NCBI GenBank assembly: GCA_973895155.1 | Contig: OZ316892.1 | Span: 28,210,001-28,274,000 of the forward strand | Direction of reading: 5' to 3' | Source: Marsupella aquatica | Taxonomy: Eukaryota; Marchantiophyta | DNA: 64,000 bases | Notes under the pieces: generated by a model | Told to the model about the DNA's origin: nothing | Database searches by the model: none | What the model saw: the letters and a program-made list of their open reading frames with translations, nothing else | Shown: one piece after another, positions 34,915 through 47,019 of the stretch | Numbering within the stretch: position 1 is the stretch's first letter | How the letters are laid out: every line of letters starts with the position of its first letter | Program-made: the position numbers and the translations under genes

Positions 34915-37900
34915 CTACTCATCAATTATACCTTCCATGTAAATTTTCAGAGTTTTCAAAACATTCTTAGGAATTGTCAAACCTCTATCCATAATATTTT
35001 GTTCTTTAGCACTTGACTTAAACCCATACATTGCAGAATTTGCAAACTGCCAACTTTGAGTAACATTGTCAAACCCAGGATCCAGGATCCAAGTCTTAGT
35101 GGTTTGAAAGCAACGTTCATATCGAACATCATCCTTTGCATCATGCTTACCATGTTTAGGCCTCCACCATTGTACTTGGAACATAGGAGCATTCCTAAGA
35201 GGAATGCTCTCAACAAACGTTGAAGAAGACCCTTCAATATGTTGCAAATCTGTTGAGGGAACCTCATGGTTTGGATCCACACCACCCAAAGCTCGAACCA
35301 ACCAGAAACGCCCTTTGCCATTTTCCTGTTCCCATTCATCCTCTGGACGTAAAAATACAAAGTGACCTTCTTGAATATCTTGTAGAGGAATCCAACGTGC
35401 AGGTTCTCGCTCTTGTCGTGCACCAACAAAGGGTGCAGCTTGATCTTCCATCTCTTCCATGTACTCATTTTGAAAGTCCATCATCTCTGGATTTTGAGAA
35501 GGTTCACTTGACGGCTGAGATGTCCCCAAAATCATCTTGTAACCTATGCCATGGTTAGTCTTTGGCCAAAAATCAGTTGTCAATGGCAAATATCTTTCCC
35601 CCTCCCCTTCTATTGTAAGTTCCTCGGACAGTGCTTGCACAAGATTCTCCCAATATTTGACCAAAGGAAATCTCTCTTTATATGCTGCAGAGGTCTCATC
35701 CTTACAACTTTTCTTCAAGAAATCAATATAGCGATTAAGGAATGGGATGATTTCTCCAGCCTTCTTTTGTACATCCCCAGATATAGGTTTTGCAAATGGT
35801 TGGCCTTCCGGTAAAATGAGCGCATTTGTGATGGGATCAGTTCTCCAAATGGACCTCCCCATTGCCGGAAGCCAAGGTTGCTTGACATGTGCTTTATATT
35901 GATACACTGGCACATTATCCCTCATGGAGAAAAGAAATGCCACTGGTTTTGAGTGACCTTCTATCTCTTTCACCTGGAAAGTTTTCAAATACTCCTTGTA
36001 AGATGCAATCTCTTGAATCAATCGTGGTACAGGATGAATGCTTTCACACTCCCAAACCTCAGCCATCAACCCCAAGAGGGTAACAACCTCTTTGTATCTG
36101 ACCTGTTTGGATACTTGAGAAAATAATGCATCCACGTCTTCATGGGTGTGGCCAACCATGAGGAATGACATTTGCACAGTTTCAAACACCCCCTGCTAAC
36201 AAGCTCAGTGCAAAATGCCATCACATATTGATTTTTGTTATCTTTCCCTGAATTGTCCATCTGCAACGTTAGGTGCCTTGGTAAGGGCTTGAAAGAGCCC
36301 CTAGTAGTCTCAGGATCATCCTTAGAACCAACATCCACTGTGCTTGATTTTTTAGTCTCCTGACCATCTTCAATGCCTTGAAATTGAACAATTGAAACAT
36401 TTTTGGGTTCCAAGTAACCGGCCAGAAATGCTTCAAAGTCTAGAAGGGACTGAAATATTGGCCTAGTTGCATTCCAATTCAATCCCTCAAGAAGGTCTCC
36501 AGTTTTGTCTCCTGTGTAATCTTCCAAATCTCGGAGGCATTTGGCCAAAGATGTCACGGTAAAGTCTGCATCTCCAGGCCAAAGTCCAGTCAAACTGAAA
36601 TGTGCATACACTCCAGGATCTCTTCCATGGGTTAACATCCCAGTAAGAGCAATAGGCAAAGGCTGACCACTACCAGAGAGGGATTTTGGAGTGGGGACCA
36701 ACCTGGGGATCCAAGTCTTGGCTTGATCCATCTTATCGTGAATAATGCAAAGATAGTTTTGAGGATCCTTCTTTGCAAGAACCCTATGAGCATAGTAAAC
36801 ATATCTTCTTGACATTTGTTCACAAAGATGTCGCGCTCTTTTCTCTTCAATCTCTGCACGCTCTTTTTTTCTCTTCTCCCGCATCAATTGATCTTTGAAC
36901 TCAATGCAAAATGTGCACTTGGCAAATGCACTTCCCTTGTGAAAGTCAAAATTATCAAATGAGTTTTTCCAGATGTTGTACATAGTAACTTCAGTAACCT
37001 TAGCAAACCCATCTAATTCCATCTTGGTAAACACCTCTTGGAAAATCTCCTTCTTAGTAAAACAAGATGGGAGCCGATATTCAATAGTGTCAGTGCCGTT
37101 GGACCCACCATAGGGAAGATGTGGCATTGGTTCCCCATTTTGGATTAAAATGGACTCCAACAAGGCGCGAGCGTGCAAAGTGCTTGATCGTGTCTTCCGT
37201 TGTCCCTGATTTCCATGGAAACCAATTGTGCAACCAGCTTCGTATTGATTTTTGTAGTCATAGTACTTTGTTGTACTGAACCCATGCATTTTAATAAATG
37301 CATCTTTACAAACCACACATCCCTTTAGAACAAAAAATCCCTTTCTCTTGACTTGCTCCTCTCTACACCCAAAGAGACTAAAGATGTGACTTGTTTTGTT
37401 GTCACTTGACATTCCATGGTATTCCCTCCTCATTGCCTCTAAGTCCTCCCTGGGCATGTTCAAGCAACACTTCAGCTTGCAACAACCTTCTCTTTGGATG
37501 GAATCAATGGACTCCTCGTTAATTTTCAAAAGTGTCCTCGACTCCAAATGCCTTTTCTTCCTCTCCTCAAGATCAACTTTTGTCCTCCTAATGAAATTGT
37601 ATGGTCTTTTTGTAGGTTTACCATCACCATCCGAATCCGGATCGCCCTTAGTTCGACCCGACTCCATCCACTTCTCTGAAACTTCCTCAAGGATATCCCC
37701 AAGAAACCTTTGAGGCGAAATCAATAGAAGGGATTTGATTTCCCACCTCACCAAGCCAGGGGTACCAACACGGATATTTGGAAATAATCCGGGTTCATTG
37801 ATATTCACAACAGCAACACCAACATGATCTGCACCAAGAAGTTCATCGTCAACGGCACCTGTTTCAAATGGGACCGTGATAACACCTGTTGCAACCTTTC

Positions 37901-38629
37901 GACAACGAGAAGCGTCATACAAATCAACCTCCTCCGCCATCCAGTTGGAACGTAGTGTAAAATCTTTTAATGGAAGATCATTGAAAATATTTGAACTACC
38001 AAACACGCCAAAATCTCGAAGAGTGCCCTTTCTAGAAACATGCGCAACATCCCAGATAACCCAGGTATGCAAGGCCTCTGCTATTGTATCAGCTCCAGGG
38101 TGCGAGTATGGCAATTTTTGATTTCCCTTAACAATATCAGATATTCTTATACTGATGCGACCAACCCCGAGTGTTTCAGTATGACAAATATCCATCGGAT
38201 TTGTCTTGAAAACAACTCCATTTGCAACCAACTGATCAAAATGAACATCTGAACTTCATCTCCTTCCTTGAACACGTCCTCTTCAACCCTTGCATCAATT
38301 TTGGATTTATCATTTCCAGCATCTCCAGCCAAAGAGAAATCATCGACATTGATTCTTCGGCGCTGAGTTGATGACCTCAAGTATGCCAATGCACAATCCC
38401 AAATCACGCAGGAGTCAATTGCCTCAGCCAATGTAGAAAATTTGGGCAAAGGAAATGGAAGTTGACGCGATCCATCAAAACACTTTTCGATCAATACCCC
38501 AATTCGATTGTCCCCTAGACAAATGTTCTGTATAGTATCCTGGGGGTCAACCTTTTGAACTATCCCAATTGCCGTTTCAAATCCATCGATCACCAATGAC
38601 ACTTCATCCCCTTGTGTAAAATTGATCAT
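34915..38629 (-). pseudogene. Transposase-like protein: tandem TNP1/EnSpm-like modules plus DUF7869-like RNase-H core
   Basis: The coding sequence begins at the ATG at 38629 and ends at 34915, about 1,238 residues, with two single-base frameshifts: in a T run near 38246 and in a G run near 36190. Residues ~5-85 (GDEVSLVIDGFETAIGIVQK; DPQDTIQNICLGDNRIGVLI; TLAEAIDSCVIWD) and a second copy just after it (GDEVQMFI...GVVFKTNPMD...TIAEALHTWVIWD) resemble the plant TNP1/EnSpm-like DNA-binding module. A Cys-rich stretch follows (CCKLKCCLN, CVVCKD), then an RNase-H-like core: CIIHDKMDQAKTW, LQMDNSGKDNKNQYVMAF and, after the second shift, FLMVGHTHEDVDALFS. These are DUF7869 hallmarks. The C-terminal ~350 residues are conserved-looking but unassigned. 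It presumably catalyses transposition; as read it is broken. Confidence 0.75.
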
Positions 38630-38689
38630 GATAGCAGACTATCTGTATTCAAATAAAGTTAGAAATTGTTAAGTTCCCCATGTTACAAT

Positions 38690-39090
38690 CATGTTTCAAA
38701 ATCTGGACTCTCCTCCAAAAAATATTGTAAAATCACTCAAAACCCTAAATACATTCAAGTCGGGTCGGAATTATTTCGACCCTCCTCCAACATTATGTCT
38801 TGAAATGATTGAATTGACTAAACATTTACAAGTCGGGTCGGAATTATTTCGACCCTCCTCCAACAATATGTCTTGAAATGATTGAATTGACTAAACATTT
38901 ACAAGTTGGGTCGGAATTATTTTGACCCTCCTCCAACAATATGTCTTAAAATGATTGAATTGACTAAACATTTACAAGTCGGGTCGGAATTATTTTGACC
39001 CTCCTCCAACAATATGTCTTAAAATGATTTAATTGACTAAACATTGATAAGTTGGGTCGGAATTATTTCGACCCTACTCCAACTATTAAG
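38690..39090. repeat. 73-bp tandem array, each unit with a GGGTCG...CGACCC palindrome
   Basis: The palindrome GGGTCG-GAATTATTT-CGACCC (some units TTTTGACCC) starts at 38762, 38835, 38908, 38981 and 39054, an exact 73-bp period. A related block in a changed arrangement lies at 39178-39204. The array sits just upstream of the transposase-like gene, between the two divergent genes, where shared promoters should be. A similar palindrome, GGGTC...GACCC, recurs near the right end at 46873. Confidence 0.9.
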
Positions 39091-40246
39091 TTGAAATTAT
39101 GTCAAAACTATTTGTGAAACTATCTTGCTTATGCTTTTATATACCAGTTTAAAATGCTAGTTAAGATGACATAGTCAGGTCGGCACGAAATAATTCTGAC
39201 CCACTTCTAGAAACTATGTTAGTAATCACATAAAGGGGTACAGTAAGTTCTACACATGCTAGACTGTGGATAAAGGTCTAGAATGAGTAAAATATATGAT
39301 CTAGAACCTAATGTGTAAATCTTAATCTAGGTTTGGCTTAAAGGTATTGAATTAGATGTAGTTGAGCTAGTACTTCTAAGATAAATAAATAAAATCACTA
39401 ACCTGCTCCGCAATATATCTCTGTCCACCCTTGTACAAGCTAAATGGGTACCTTGGATGCCAGCATTGTAACTCTTAGCACCATAGTGCTCACCAGTGCC
39501 CTTACTAAACCTTGCATTCAACCATGCGGACCTAAACAAGGCACTCGGACAGAGGAGAGTCAGTGATCGTACCAATCACTGCCTAAATGACAATGAACCA
39601 AAAAATAGATTGTGGGAGGTCTATACTCAGTTTGAGAGGCAAAAAGCCCACATATTACCCAGCACACGAGTGGACACCAACAGATCGGGCACGGGTGGAT
39701 GAGGCACGCACCCAGCACACAAGTAGACATCGGATAGGGTGTCAGCCAATCACTCACGAGTGATAGGTGAGTTGCGAGCACACACCGCTGACAGCTCGGA
39801 AGTTTAAAATTGGTAGGTGAGTCGCGAGTGGTCGTGAGTGGTCACACCATCGGTGACTCACGATCACATGCACCGAGGAGGGTCTCCATCATTGGCGCGC
39901 ATTGATGCCTCCGTACCCTCTCGGATCCTTGCCTCCTCGGACTCCTCGCTCGCAGGGGGTATAGGAAGGCAGGCCTTGCGCTTGAGGCCTCATTTCCTTG
40001 CCTCCCTCTTGCCTCCTCTCTCGTCTCCTCACTCCTTGCCTCCCTCTTGCCTCGCTCTAGGGCTTTTGTTTTTGCCTCGCTCTTGGGATTTGTTTTCCGC
40101 CTCGCTCTAAGGCTTTTATTTCCGCCTTGCTCCCTTCCCTTTTGGGTCGCTCCCTCGATCATTGTTTGCCTGTTAGTGCCCTCTTGCAGCCTGTGGCATT
40201 CTCCATTGCTGCCACGTGTCATCTTAAATCTCACTCGCCCCTTACA
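39091..40246. promoter_or_regulatory. Divergent intergenic region of the large element
   Basis: This lies between the start codons of the two element genes, so it should hold the promoter of the rightward gene. From 39890 to 40130 it is CT-rich with repeated GCCTCGCTC words. These resemble half-sites of the palindromes in the introns downstream. No TATA box is called. Confidence 0.4.
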
Positions 40247-40442
40247 ATGTCTACTTCCTCCAGTTCTGAAGCTTCCACCACCTCCGCTAGTTCTCAAGAG
40301 TCATTGAACTTCAATTATAACTCTCTGTATGAATATGACCCTGAAGACCCGGATGTCCAAAAATTGGTTAACAATGCGTTGGAGGCGTCAAAGAAAGCCC
40401 AGTTAACTTTTCCACGTAAGGCACCACCAGCTTCAACTTCTT

Positions 40443-41109
40443 GCCTCGCCCTTAGGGCGAGACAACTTTACTTTAATTTGGATTTCAAACTTCTTATTAG
40501 GAAAATTTCTATATTCCTTTGCAGTCGCCTCGCCCCAAGGTCGAGGCGACGTCTACTTTATTCTAGATTTCTTGTTGCTCCGAAGGCGTATTGGACCTTG
40601 TATCTTACATTAATAAAGGATCTTTAGCTATATTCTATTTTTTGCCTCGCTCTTGGGGCGAGGCGATGTCGTCTGCATTCCTCAAATGTAGTCTGCATTC
40701 CCAGAAGTTGCCTCGCCCTTGGGGCGAGGTGATGTTATCTGCATTCCTAAATGTTGTCTGCATTCCCAGAAGTTGCCTCGCCCTTGGGGCGAGGCGATGT
40801 CCTCTACATTCCTAAATGTTGTTGGCTTTCCCAGAAGTTGCCTCGCCCTTGGGGCGAGGCGATGTCCTCTGCATTCCTAAATGTTGTCTGCTTTCCAGAA
40901 GTTGCCTCGCCCTTGGGGCGAGGCGATGTTGTCTGCATTCCTAAATGTTTTTTGCTTTCCTAGAAGTTGCCTCGCCCTTGGGGCGAGGCGATGTCGTCTG
41001 CATTCCTAAATAATGTTTGATTTCTTGGATGAGGTGGCAGGGCTAATTGCACTAGGAGCAAAGAAGATTTTGCAATCTTCTATTTGTCGCCTCGCCCCAA
41101 GGGCGAGGC
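40443..41109. repeat. Nine GC-rich palindromes in intron 1 of the fusion gene
   Basis: GCCTCGCCC-N3-GGGCGAGGC or one-base variants occur at 40443, 40527, 40644, 40710, 40775, 40840, 40904, 40969 and 41089. The middle copies form a 65-bp-period array with GATGTCGTCTGCATTCCTAA as spacer. The central triplet is mostly TTG or CAA. Confidence 0.95.
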
Positions 41110-42779
41110 ACCTTGAAAGTTTTCCACATGTCAATGTTAAAAATATGATGCTGACCATTTTGTTTTCAATGTTTCTTACCAGGAAAAAATCTTGAGAAGC
41201 TGGAGTTAAATATTATGGACGAGGATATCAAGGACTTTGTTTTCCCTGACCAAGATACTCCAGGATTTAGATGGGCACTAGAAGTTGGGGTGTCGGCGGA
41301 AGGCAGTCTCTTGATTTGTTTCAAGGGCCTCACAAGTCAATTGAATGACCGCAAGACAATTGTTACTCTAGGTCCAGTCGTCCTTGTGAACACGGACAAC
41401 AACCGCAATGCAACGATTATTGTTGAGTCCAATGAGAAATCTCAGTGGATGAGACTTCTAGTGCCAATAAAACTCTACTCGACTTTACTGAATGTTGAGT
41501 GGATGGCTCGATTGGAGATAAGCGTAGCTGATATGGGATTCTTCTTAGATGGAGTAACAATTGATCAGATGTTTGAGAAGACGCGTTCTCAAATAAGTGG
41601 AGTTGACCTAGTGTTTGGATTTCTCTACGTAAAGAAGCACATGCATGACAATGCGGACAGTGTGGACCCTCCGTCTACTTGGATAGTTCAAAGGATGATT
41701 GATAAGGCACATTTTTCATACGAGCAAGCAATCGACAAGAGTTTCATTTTTTGTCTAGAGTTTCAAGAGGCCGCGTGCCGGACGTGGATTTCAGAGATGA
41801 AGAAAAAAGAAGCAAAGCATAAGGCAAAGGAGAGAAAGAAGACAGTGGAAAGAAGTGCGCAATCAAAGACAGAGAAGAAACGAAAGCTTCAAGAGCCGGT
41901 TGTTCAACAAGAGAAACAATCTGGGAGTTCACGCCGTAAGAAGATGGCTAAAAAAAATGAAGATGATGAGGGCCCCCAAAAAAAGCAGACAAAGAAGGCA
42001 AAGGTTGCGAAATCAAAACCAATGTCAGGGTCGACTTCAAACTTTGTCTTGCATCCAGAGGATGATATGTGTCCGACAGAAGGACCCAAAGAAGATGATG
42101 TGCTCAAAGGCCAAGAGGTTTTGCGTAATATTGAGCAGTATTATACTTTTGGCATCCGCGAAGTTTTTGATATTCCTGTAAAAAGTATTAATCCGCCATC
42201 GGCCGTTTTTGTATATCGAATGTTCAATCTTTCGCATGCAATGGAGATATCAAAGTCTATGATGAAAAACCCTGGACAGGAACCACAAGTTGCTGATTTG
42301 ATTCCGTATCGCGAGAGCACTAAACAGTTGCTTCATTATGACAACACACCTCAGGATAGGAAAGAGTTTTTGATTGGTGTGAAGAAGCATGAGATCCAAT
42401 TCCTTGCCATCAGTGGCCAGCATTCTGCAAGAGCTGCCCAATGGATCCAAGGGTGGGCCGAGACTAACGCCAAGCTGACAGATCTTGCCAACAAACTAAA
42501 GTATAGGAAAGCAAGGATCCTATCTGACCTCACTCCGAAGACAATTTTGGTTGAGCATTCAAGTTTATCGAATGTTGTCAATGATACTATGCAATTTAAG
42601 TCTTGTTTTTTAGAGACTATTGTTCATGCACGAAGGCAGTTTGAGGAGTGCGGGAAACCGCCGCGTCCAGGGATTGGGACCAATCAAAATACAGACAGGG
42701 AAAATTATCAGGTACATGTTGGAGCAACGCAAACTATTCTTGATCCGCTTTGTTTAAAGATTGTCAATGGTAGAGGTTT

Positions 42780-42959
42780 GCCTCGCCCCAAGGGCGAGGC
42801 TGCCTTTTCTTGTTTTCCTTGGTTAGAAGATTAAAGCAAATGTTTGCCTCGCCCTTAGGGCGAGGCAACCTAGACTAGTCTCTCTAAGAATAATTCCCTA
42901 GTTCCGTTTCAGTCAATTGCGGTTAGATGTAGAGGTTCGCCACGCCCTTGGGGCGAGGC
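42780..42959. repeat. Three further copies of the same palindrome in intron 2
   Basis: Copies begin at 42780, 42846 and 42939, the last with one change in the left arm. None is found in the exons, or outside the element in this window. Confidence 0.95.
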
Positions 42960-45900
42960 GGCTTAGCCTGTTTCAAACATAGGTATAAATTTTCTAACAT
43001 ATGCATTGTACCCTGAAACTAATGTCAAGTCCATTGGATATGCAGGATTGGTTTGCCCTGGCAAAGGTTACAATGGGGAAGTCAAGCCTAAAGAGCATTT
43101 ATTGGTTACTTTTTGCCGAAGATGAGCTCTTTGAATTATGACGGAACGTGTGTGCAAAATGGTTGAGTGGGAAGCTCCAAGACGGGGCTGGTGGGTATGG
43201 AGGGCCAAGACCCCCAAAATTGATCACTCCCGGTACCTTTCGATGCTTTGAAGGAGAGATTAGTAGCAAACAGATAATTGAGATCTTGAAGGATGTTGAA
43301 GAGGAGCGTGTCTTGCTGAAGAAGGATATCACCAACAAATCAGAGCTTGTCGCAATGGGAGACTTGGCCCTTACAATCAAGATAATGTCCAAATTGAGAA
43401 CAGTCATTATTGGCTATTTCGTGGAAAAGTATCGTGAGAAGTTTCCTGTTGGCACATCTTGGGAGTCTCTGGTGATATTGTTGCCTTCCTTGAAATCTGA
43501 GCTTGAGATGACAAACTTGAGGAGAGCAGCGGGTGAGGTTTACCTCAACAATTCATTGAAGAAGAATGTGGTCAATGAGAGTTTCCCACAAAGTCTGATG
43601 GTCAGACTAGATGGGTTGTATTGTAAAGAATTTGGTGGGATTGGTCGTTCTCGCACAGAGCCTTTCTTGACATTTTTTAGTGAGAATTTGATGAAGATGA
43701 CCGTGCCGGAAATGCTACAAGAGCCTTCGCCTTTGTGTCCTCTTGCCATTGTTGACTTCAGTAGGCTCCGACAACATGTTTGGACCGATGCTGAAATTAT
43801 TGCATTACTGCAATACATTGTGGATCTTCCAAGAAATCCAACAATTGTTGTTGTCATGACTGTGCATCCGGGGCCACTTGCTGCAAACATTTTGAGTGCC
43901 CTTAGGAAATTGCAACATGAAAAGGGAATGGACATCCACGTCGACTACGGGAGCTATCGACGGAGTGATACACCAGTTCCAGAGGGCTTACTTTTCAGTT
44001 GTGGTATGGAGGAGATCATCTTTGCAGGAATCACCACTGAGGAGAAATTTGATTGGAAGCAAGTGTTCAGGCCTGGATTTAATTGCCAATTTTCTTACAA
44101 TTCGGCGATCGACCCTGATTTCCAAGTGGAAGACAAGACGGAGAAGCGAGATAAGAATAAGAGTAAGACAAGTAAGGAGACAGAGACTGAGTCAACTTCG
44201 GCATTTCACATTGGAGATTTCTTACGAAAGGCTCCCATGTTTGAGATGGTGGGAAGTAGAGGTGGCTTTGTGAATATTCACGCTAAGCCAAAATGTATGC
44301 TGCAGAGTATTATTGAATTTTTTTCGGCTGAAGGGGAGACTATACTTGACTTTTTCTCGGGAGGACAGGTTATGAAGGTGTCATTGTTGTGTTTCAGAGA
44401 ATGCTTTGCGTATTCAGACACTAAGGATGAATATGATTTCACTTAGGCATATGGAAGGGTTCTCTACGAGAAAGTTCCTTCCATAATGAGTGACCGGATG
44501 GGCGGTTCCAAATTTGGTAGAGCCCGCAATGGGGTTTTCGCGCATGTTGGTGCCAAAGAAGGCGTAGACCAGGGCGAAGATGATATTGAGGAAGGAGAAT
44601 TGGGTCACGACACAGACGACAGGGTCACCCGAAATTTGGATGAACGTGGAACACAAGTGGTAGGTATTCCCTACTTTGGTGTGGGGTTGGCTGATGTTGT
44701 GGGTCGACCTGAGGGCGACCCACCAAGAAATCCCTTTGCCGGTGTAGAGAATTGGATGCACCAATCGGACCCAGATCTTACATCGTCCACATCGGACGCA
44801 CATTGGAAGGCAACCGTAGATGGTCTAGGCAATATTGACGCAGTAGAATTGGGAGAAATGTCAGACATTGCGCTTGCAAAGGAGGATGATCGTCAAGTAC
44901 CTGAGACCGCTGCAAATGAAGAAGAGAAGGCAGGTGCTTCAAATCCTCCCCTGTCTCCTCTATATTGCTCATCAGAGACTAAATTGGTTTTTACAAGTGC
45001 TTCTACAGGAAGCCCCGTAGTATTATCATTTTCACAAAATTCTGGATCCGAGATCGGCAGGACTGGATATATGAAAACAGTCCGTCCTGCAACTCATTTT
45101 ATATGGAGAAATGGACCAAAGGTTGGAATGATAGAATCACTAGACGATGCTCCAAAGATAATGGCAAAATCAGATTACAAAAAACTGAACTTGAGACTGA
45201 GCCCAGTTTTTGCACCCCCATCCTTTGAAGAGCAACTTCCCAGTGGTATCAATTCCGAGATACAGAGTGTTCTAGGTGATCAAACAATAGATGAATTTGG
45301 GCATTTTAGCATTGGAAATTATTAGCCCATTCTTTGGTTCTTGGTATTTTAATGACAATCTAAGCTTTATCTTTGTAATAATATACTTTTTTACAGACCA
45401 AAGTTCCGTCGTAGAATCTCCTTCCTCAAAGGATTTTGTTGGCATTCCCTCGGAAAGCGTTGCTGTGGAGGAAGGGTTTGACCCAGGTATACTTTGGATC
45501 TAAAAAATGGCAATTGAATGTAATTAATGTTTTTCTAGGAGGGTCGCCCCAGGGTTGTTCCTCTCTACTTCAAATGCTATAACAAAGTTTGTTTGATTTC
45601 AAATTTTGAGAGTTTTCCTCCGTAGTAATTGTTTAAACTTTGAGTCGCATTGACTAAGGGCTTATGTTAATGTTTCCAGAATTCACTCCAATACTACACT
45701 CTGCGATCCGGCGAAAGCTCTTGGTTCTTGACCTTAACAAGATTTGTTGGGATTGCATTAAGACCAGAAGCTCAGGACCATGGCGAAATCAGACAAGTTT
45801 ACGTGGTGTGCACTGGGGGAGACGTGGAGGGTTTAATTTCATGTATGTGGAGCGCCCATACCTCCACGAATTTCTATATGCAGCTTTCATGGTTTTTGAC

Positions 45901-46872
45901 GTCGCAATTTGGACCTGTGCAAGGAGGCCAAAAACAATGGACTTAATGGAGTTGATTTTCACTAAGGAGGAGCAACAGAAGTTCAAGTTTGTCTTTACTC
46001 AAGAAGATACCTTTGATAGTTGCATCCAAAGGCCAGATATAACAGATGGGAAGGCCAATTTACTTCTGAAGAATTTGCAAACCATTTGGGACCGTTTTCC
46101 AGAAAAATATGATGCTTCTAATATAGTTCTTATTGATGATTCTCCATTGAAGGCATTTTTGAATTATGACGTGAATGGATTGTGTCCAAATCCATTTACT
46201 CACACAGCTTCAAATGACACTTTTTTGCCCGAGATATTATGGCCGTATCTTTGCAAATTGAGAAAGGCTTACTGCGTTCAACATTATATCACTGTCAACA
46301 ATCCAAAGTGGTCTGTTTTCAATTTATTAACAAGCAAGGGGATCATGCTGCCATCTATGCTCTTTTGGAACAGAAGTGGGGAGATTGTCGTTGTATCCAT
46401 AGGGAGTTTGGAACCATCTTGGATGTGACTCCTGAAGAGATTCCTTGGGACGGAAAGAACGAGGTGCAGCATTACCCACCACTGGAGACGTGGACCACGG
46501 ATGAGATCAAAGAAACTGCAAACGTAATAGTTGGAGACAACTATTCTGGTCCTCATACACAAAATAGAAGGCATTTTATTTGGAAAGTTCTCAGAACTAG
46601 GGATCTCACCAATAAGTTTAAGAACCACCATGCGAGAGATACTTGCAACCGTGACATCCGCTATGATAAATCAGGAAGCAGACTTTCTTGTTCAAATGAG
46701 TTTTGTCTTGATCATTAGGAGATAGGGTTGCTCTAGTGCCTACCCTGAATTGTACATTCATATTATGTCTTGAAAGGATATGTTTTGAACATGTAGGATA
46801 AAGTAAATAATTAGGATATATGCTTAGTGTGAGGCTCTCTCACTGGACTGGACAATTTAATAATTATATAGT

Positions 46873-46934
46873 GGGTCAATCTCATTTTGACCCTTGATTT
46901 ATGACCATCTATATTTTTTAATTTATAGATGGTC
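46873..46934. repeat. Two palindromes near the element's right end
   Basis: GGGTCAA...TTGACCC at 46873-46893 resembles the units of the 38.7-kb array. It is followed by GACCATCTATA...TATAGATGGTC at 46903-46934, which could be a terminator-like stem-loop for the fusion gene or a protein-binding site. Confidence 0.75.
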
Positions 46935-47019
46935 TGAGTGGTATTGGCCTCTGATTTTTGGACTAAATTAAATTACTCTAATTTTTAAATTAATTAGAAT
47001 ATATGATTTAAGTTATTAT

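Larger units (their letters stand above)
40247..46718 (+). pseudogene. ParB-like + DNA methyltransferase-like + FCP1-type phosphatase fusion protein of the element
   Basis: Five exons join in phase: 40247-40415, 41183-42711, 43046-45275, 45397-45486 and 45680-46718, about 1,685 residues. After a Ser-rich start, exon 2 holds a Lys/Glu-rich coiled segment (about 41770-42050). A ParB-like domain follows (IQFLAISGQHSARAAQWIQG; KYRKARILSDLTPKTILVEH). Exon 3 holds a class-beta N-methyltransferase-like region: the motif IV position reads LAIVDFSRL instead of DPPY, and motif I follows at the C-side (TILDFFSGGQVMK). The last exon has an FCP1/NIF-type HAD phosphatase fold: KLLVLDLNK, ERPYLHEFLYAAF, IWTCARRPKTMDLMELIF, NIVLIDDSPLKAFLN. 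Breaks: TGA at 43139, TAG at 44444 and a one-base shift in a T run near 46317. With one base added the exon total is divisible by three. Missing catalytic residues make enzymatic activity doubtful. Confidence 0.7.

Noticed and set aside
40443-41109. Regularly spaced repeats resembling a CRISPR array
   Set aside because: The host is a plant, the spacers are themselves near-identical, and the units lie inside an intron of a transposon gene.
41855-42181. 108-codon basic frame overlapping exon 2 of the fusion gene
   Set aside because: It is an out-of-frame shadow of the Lys/Glu-rich coiled segment.
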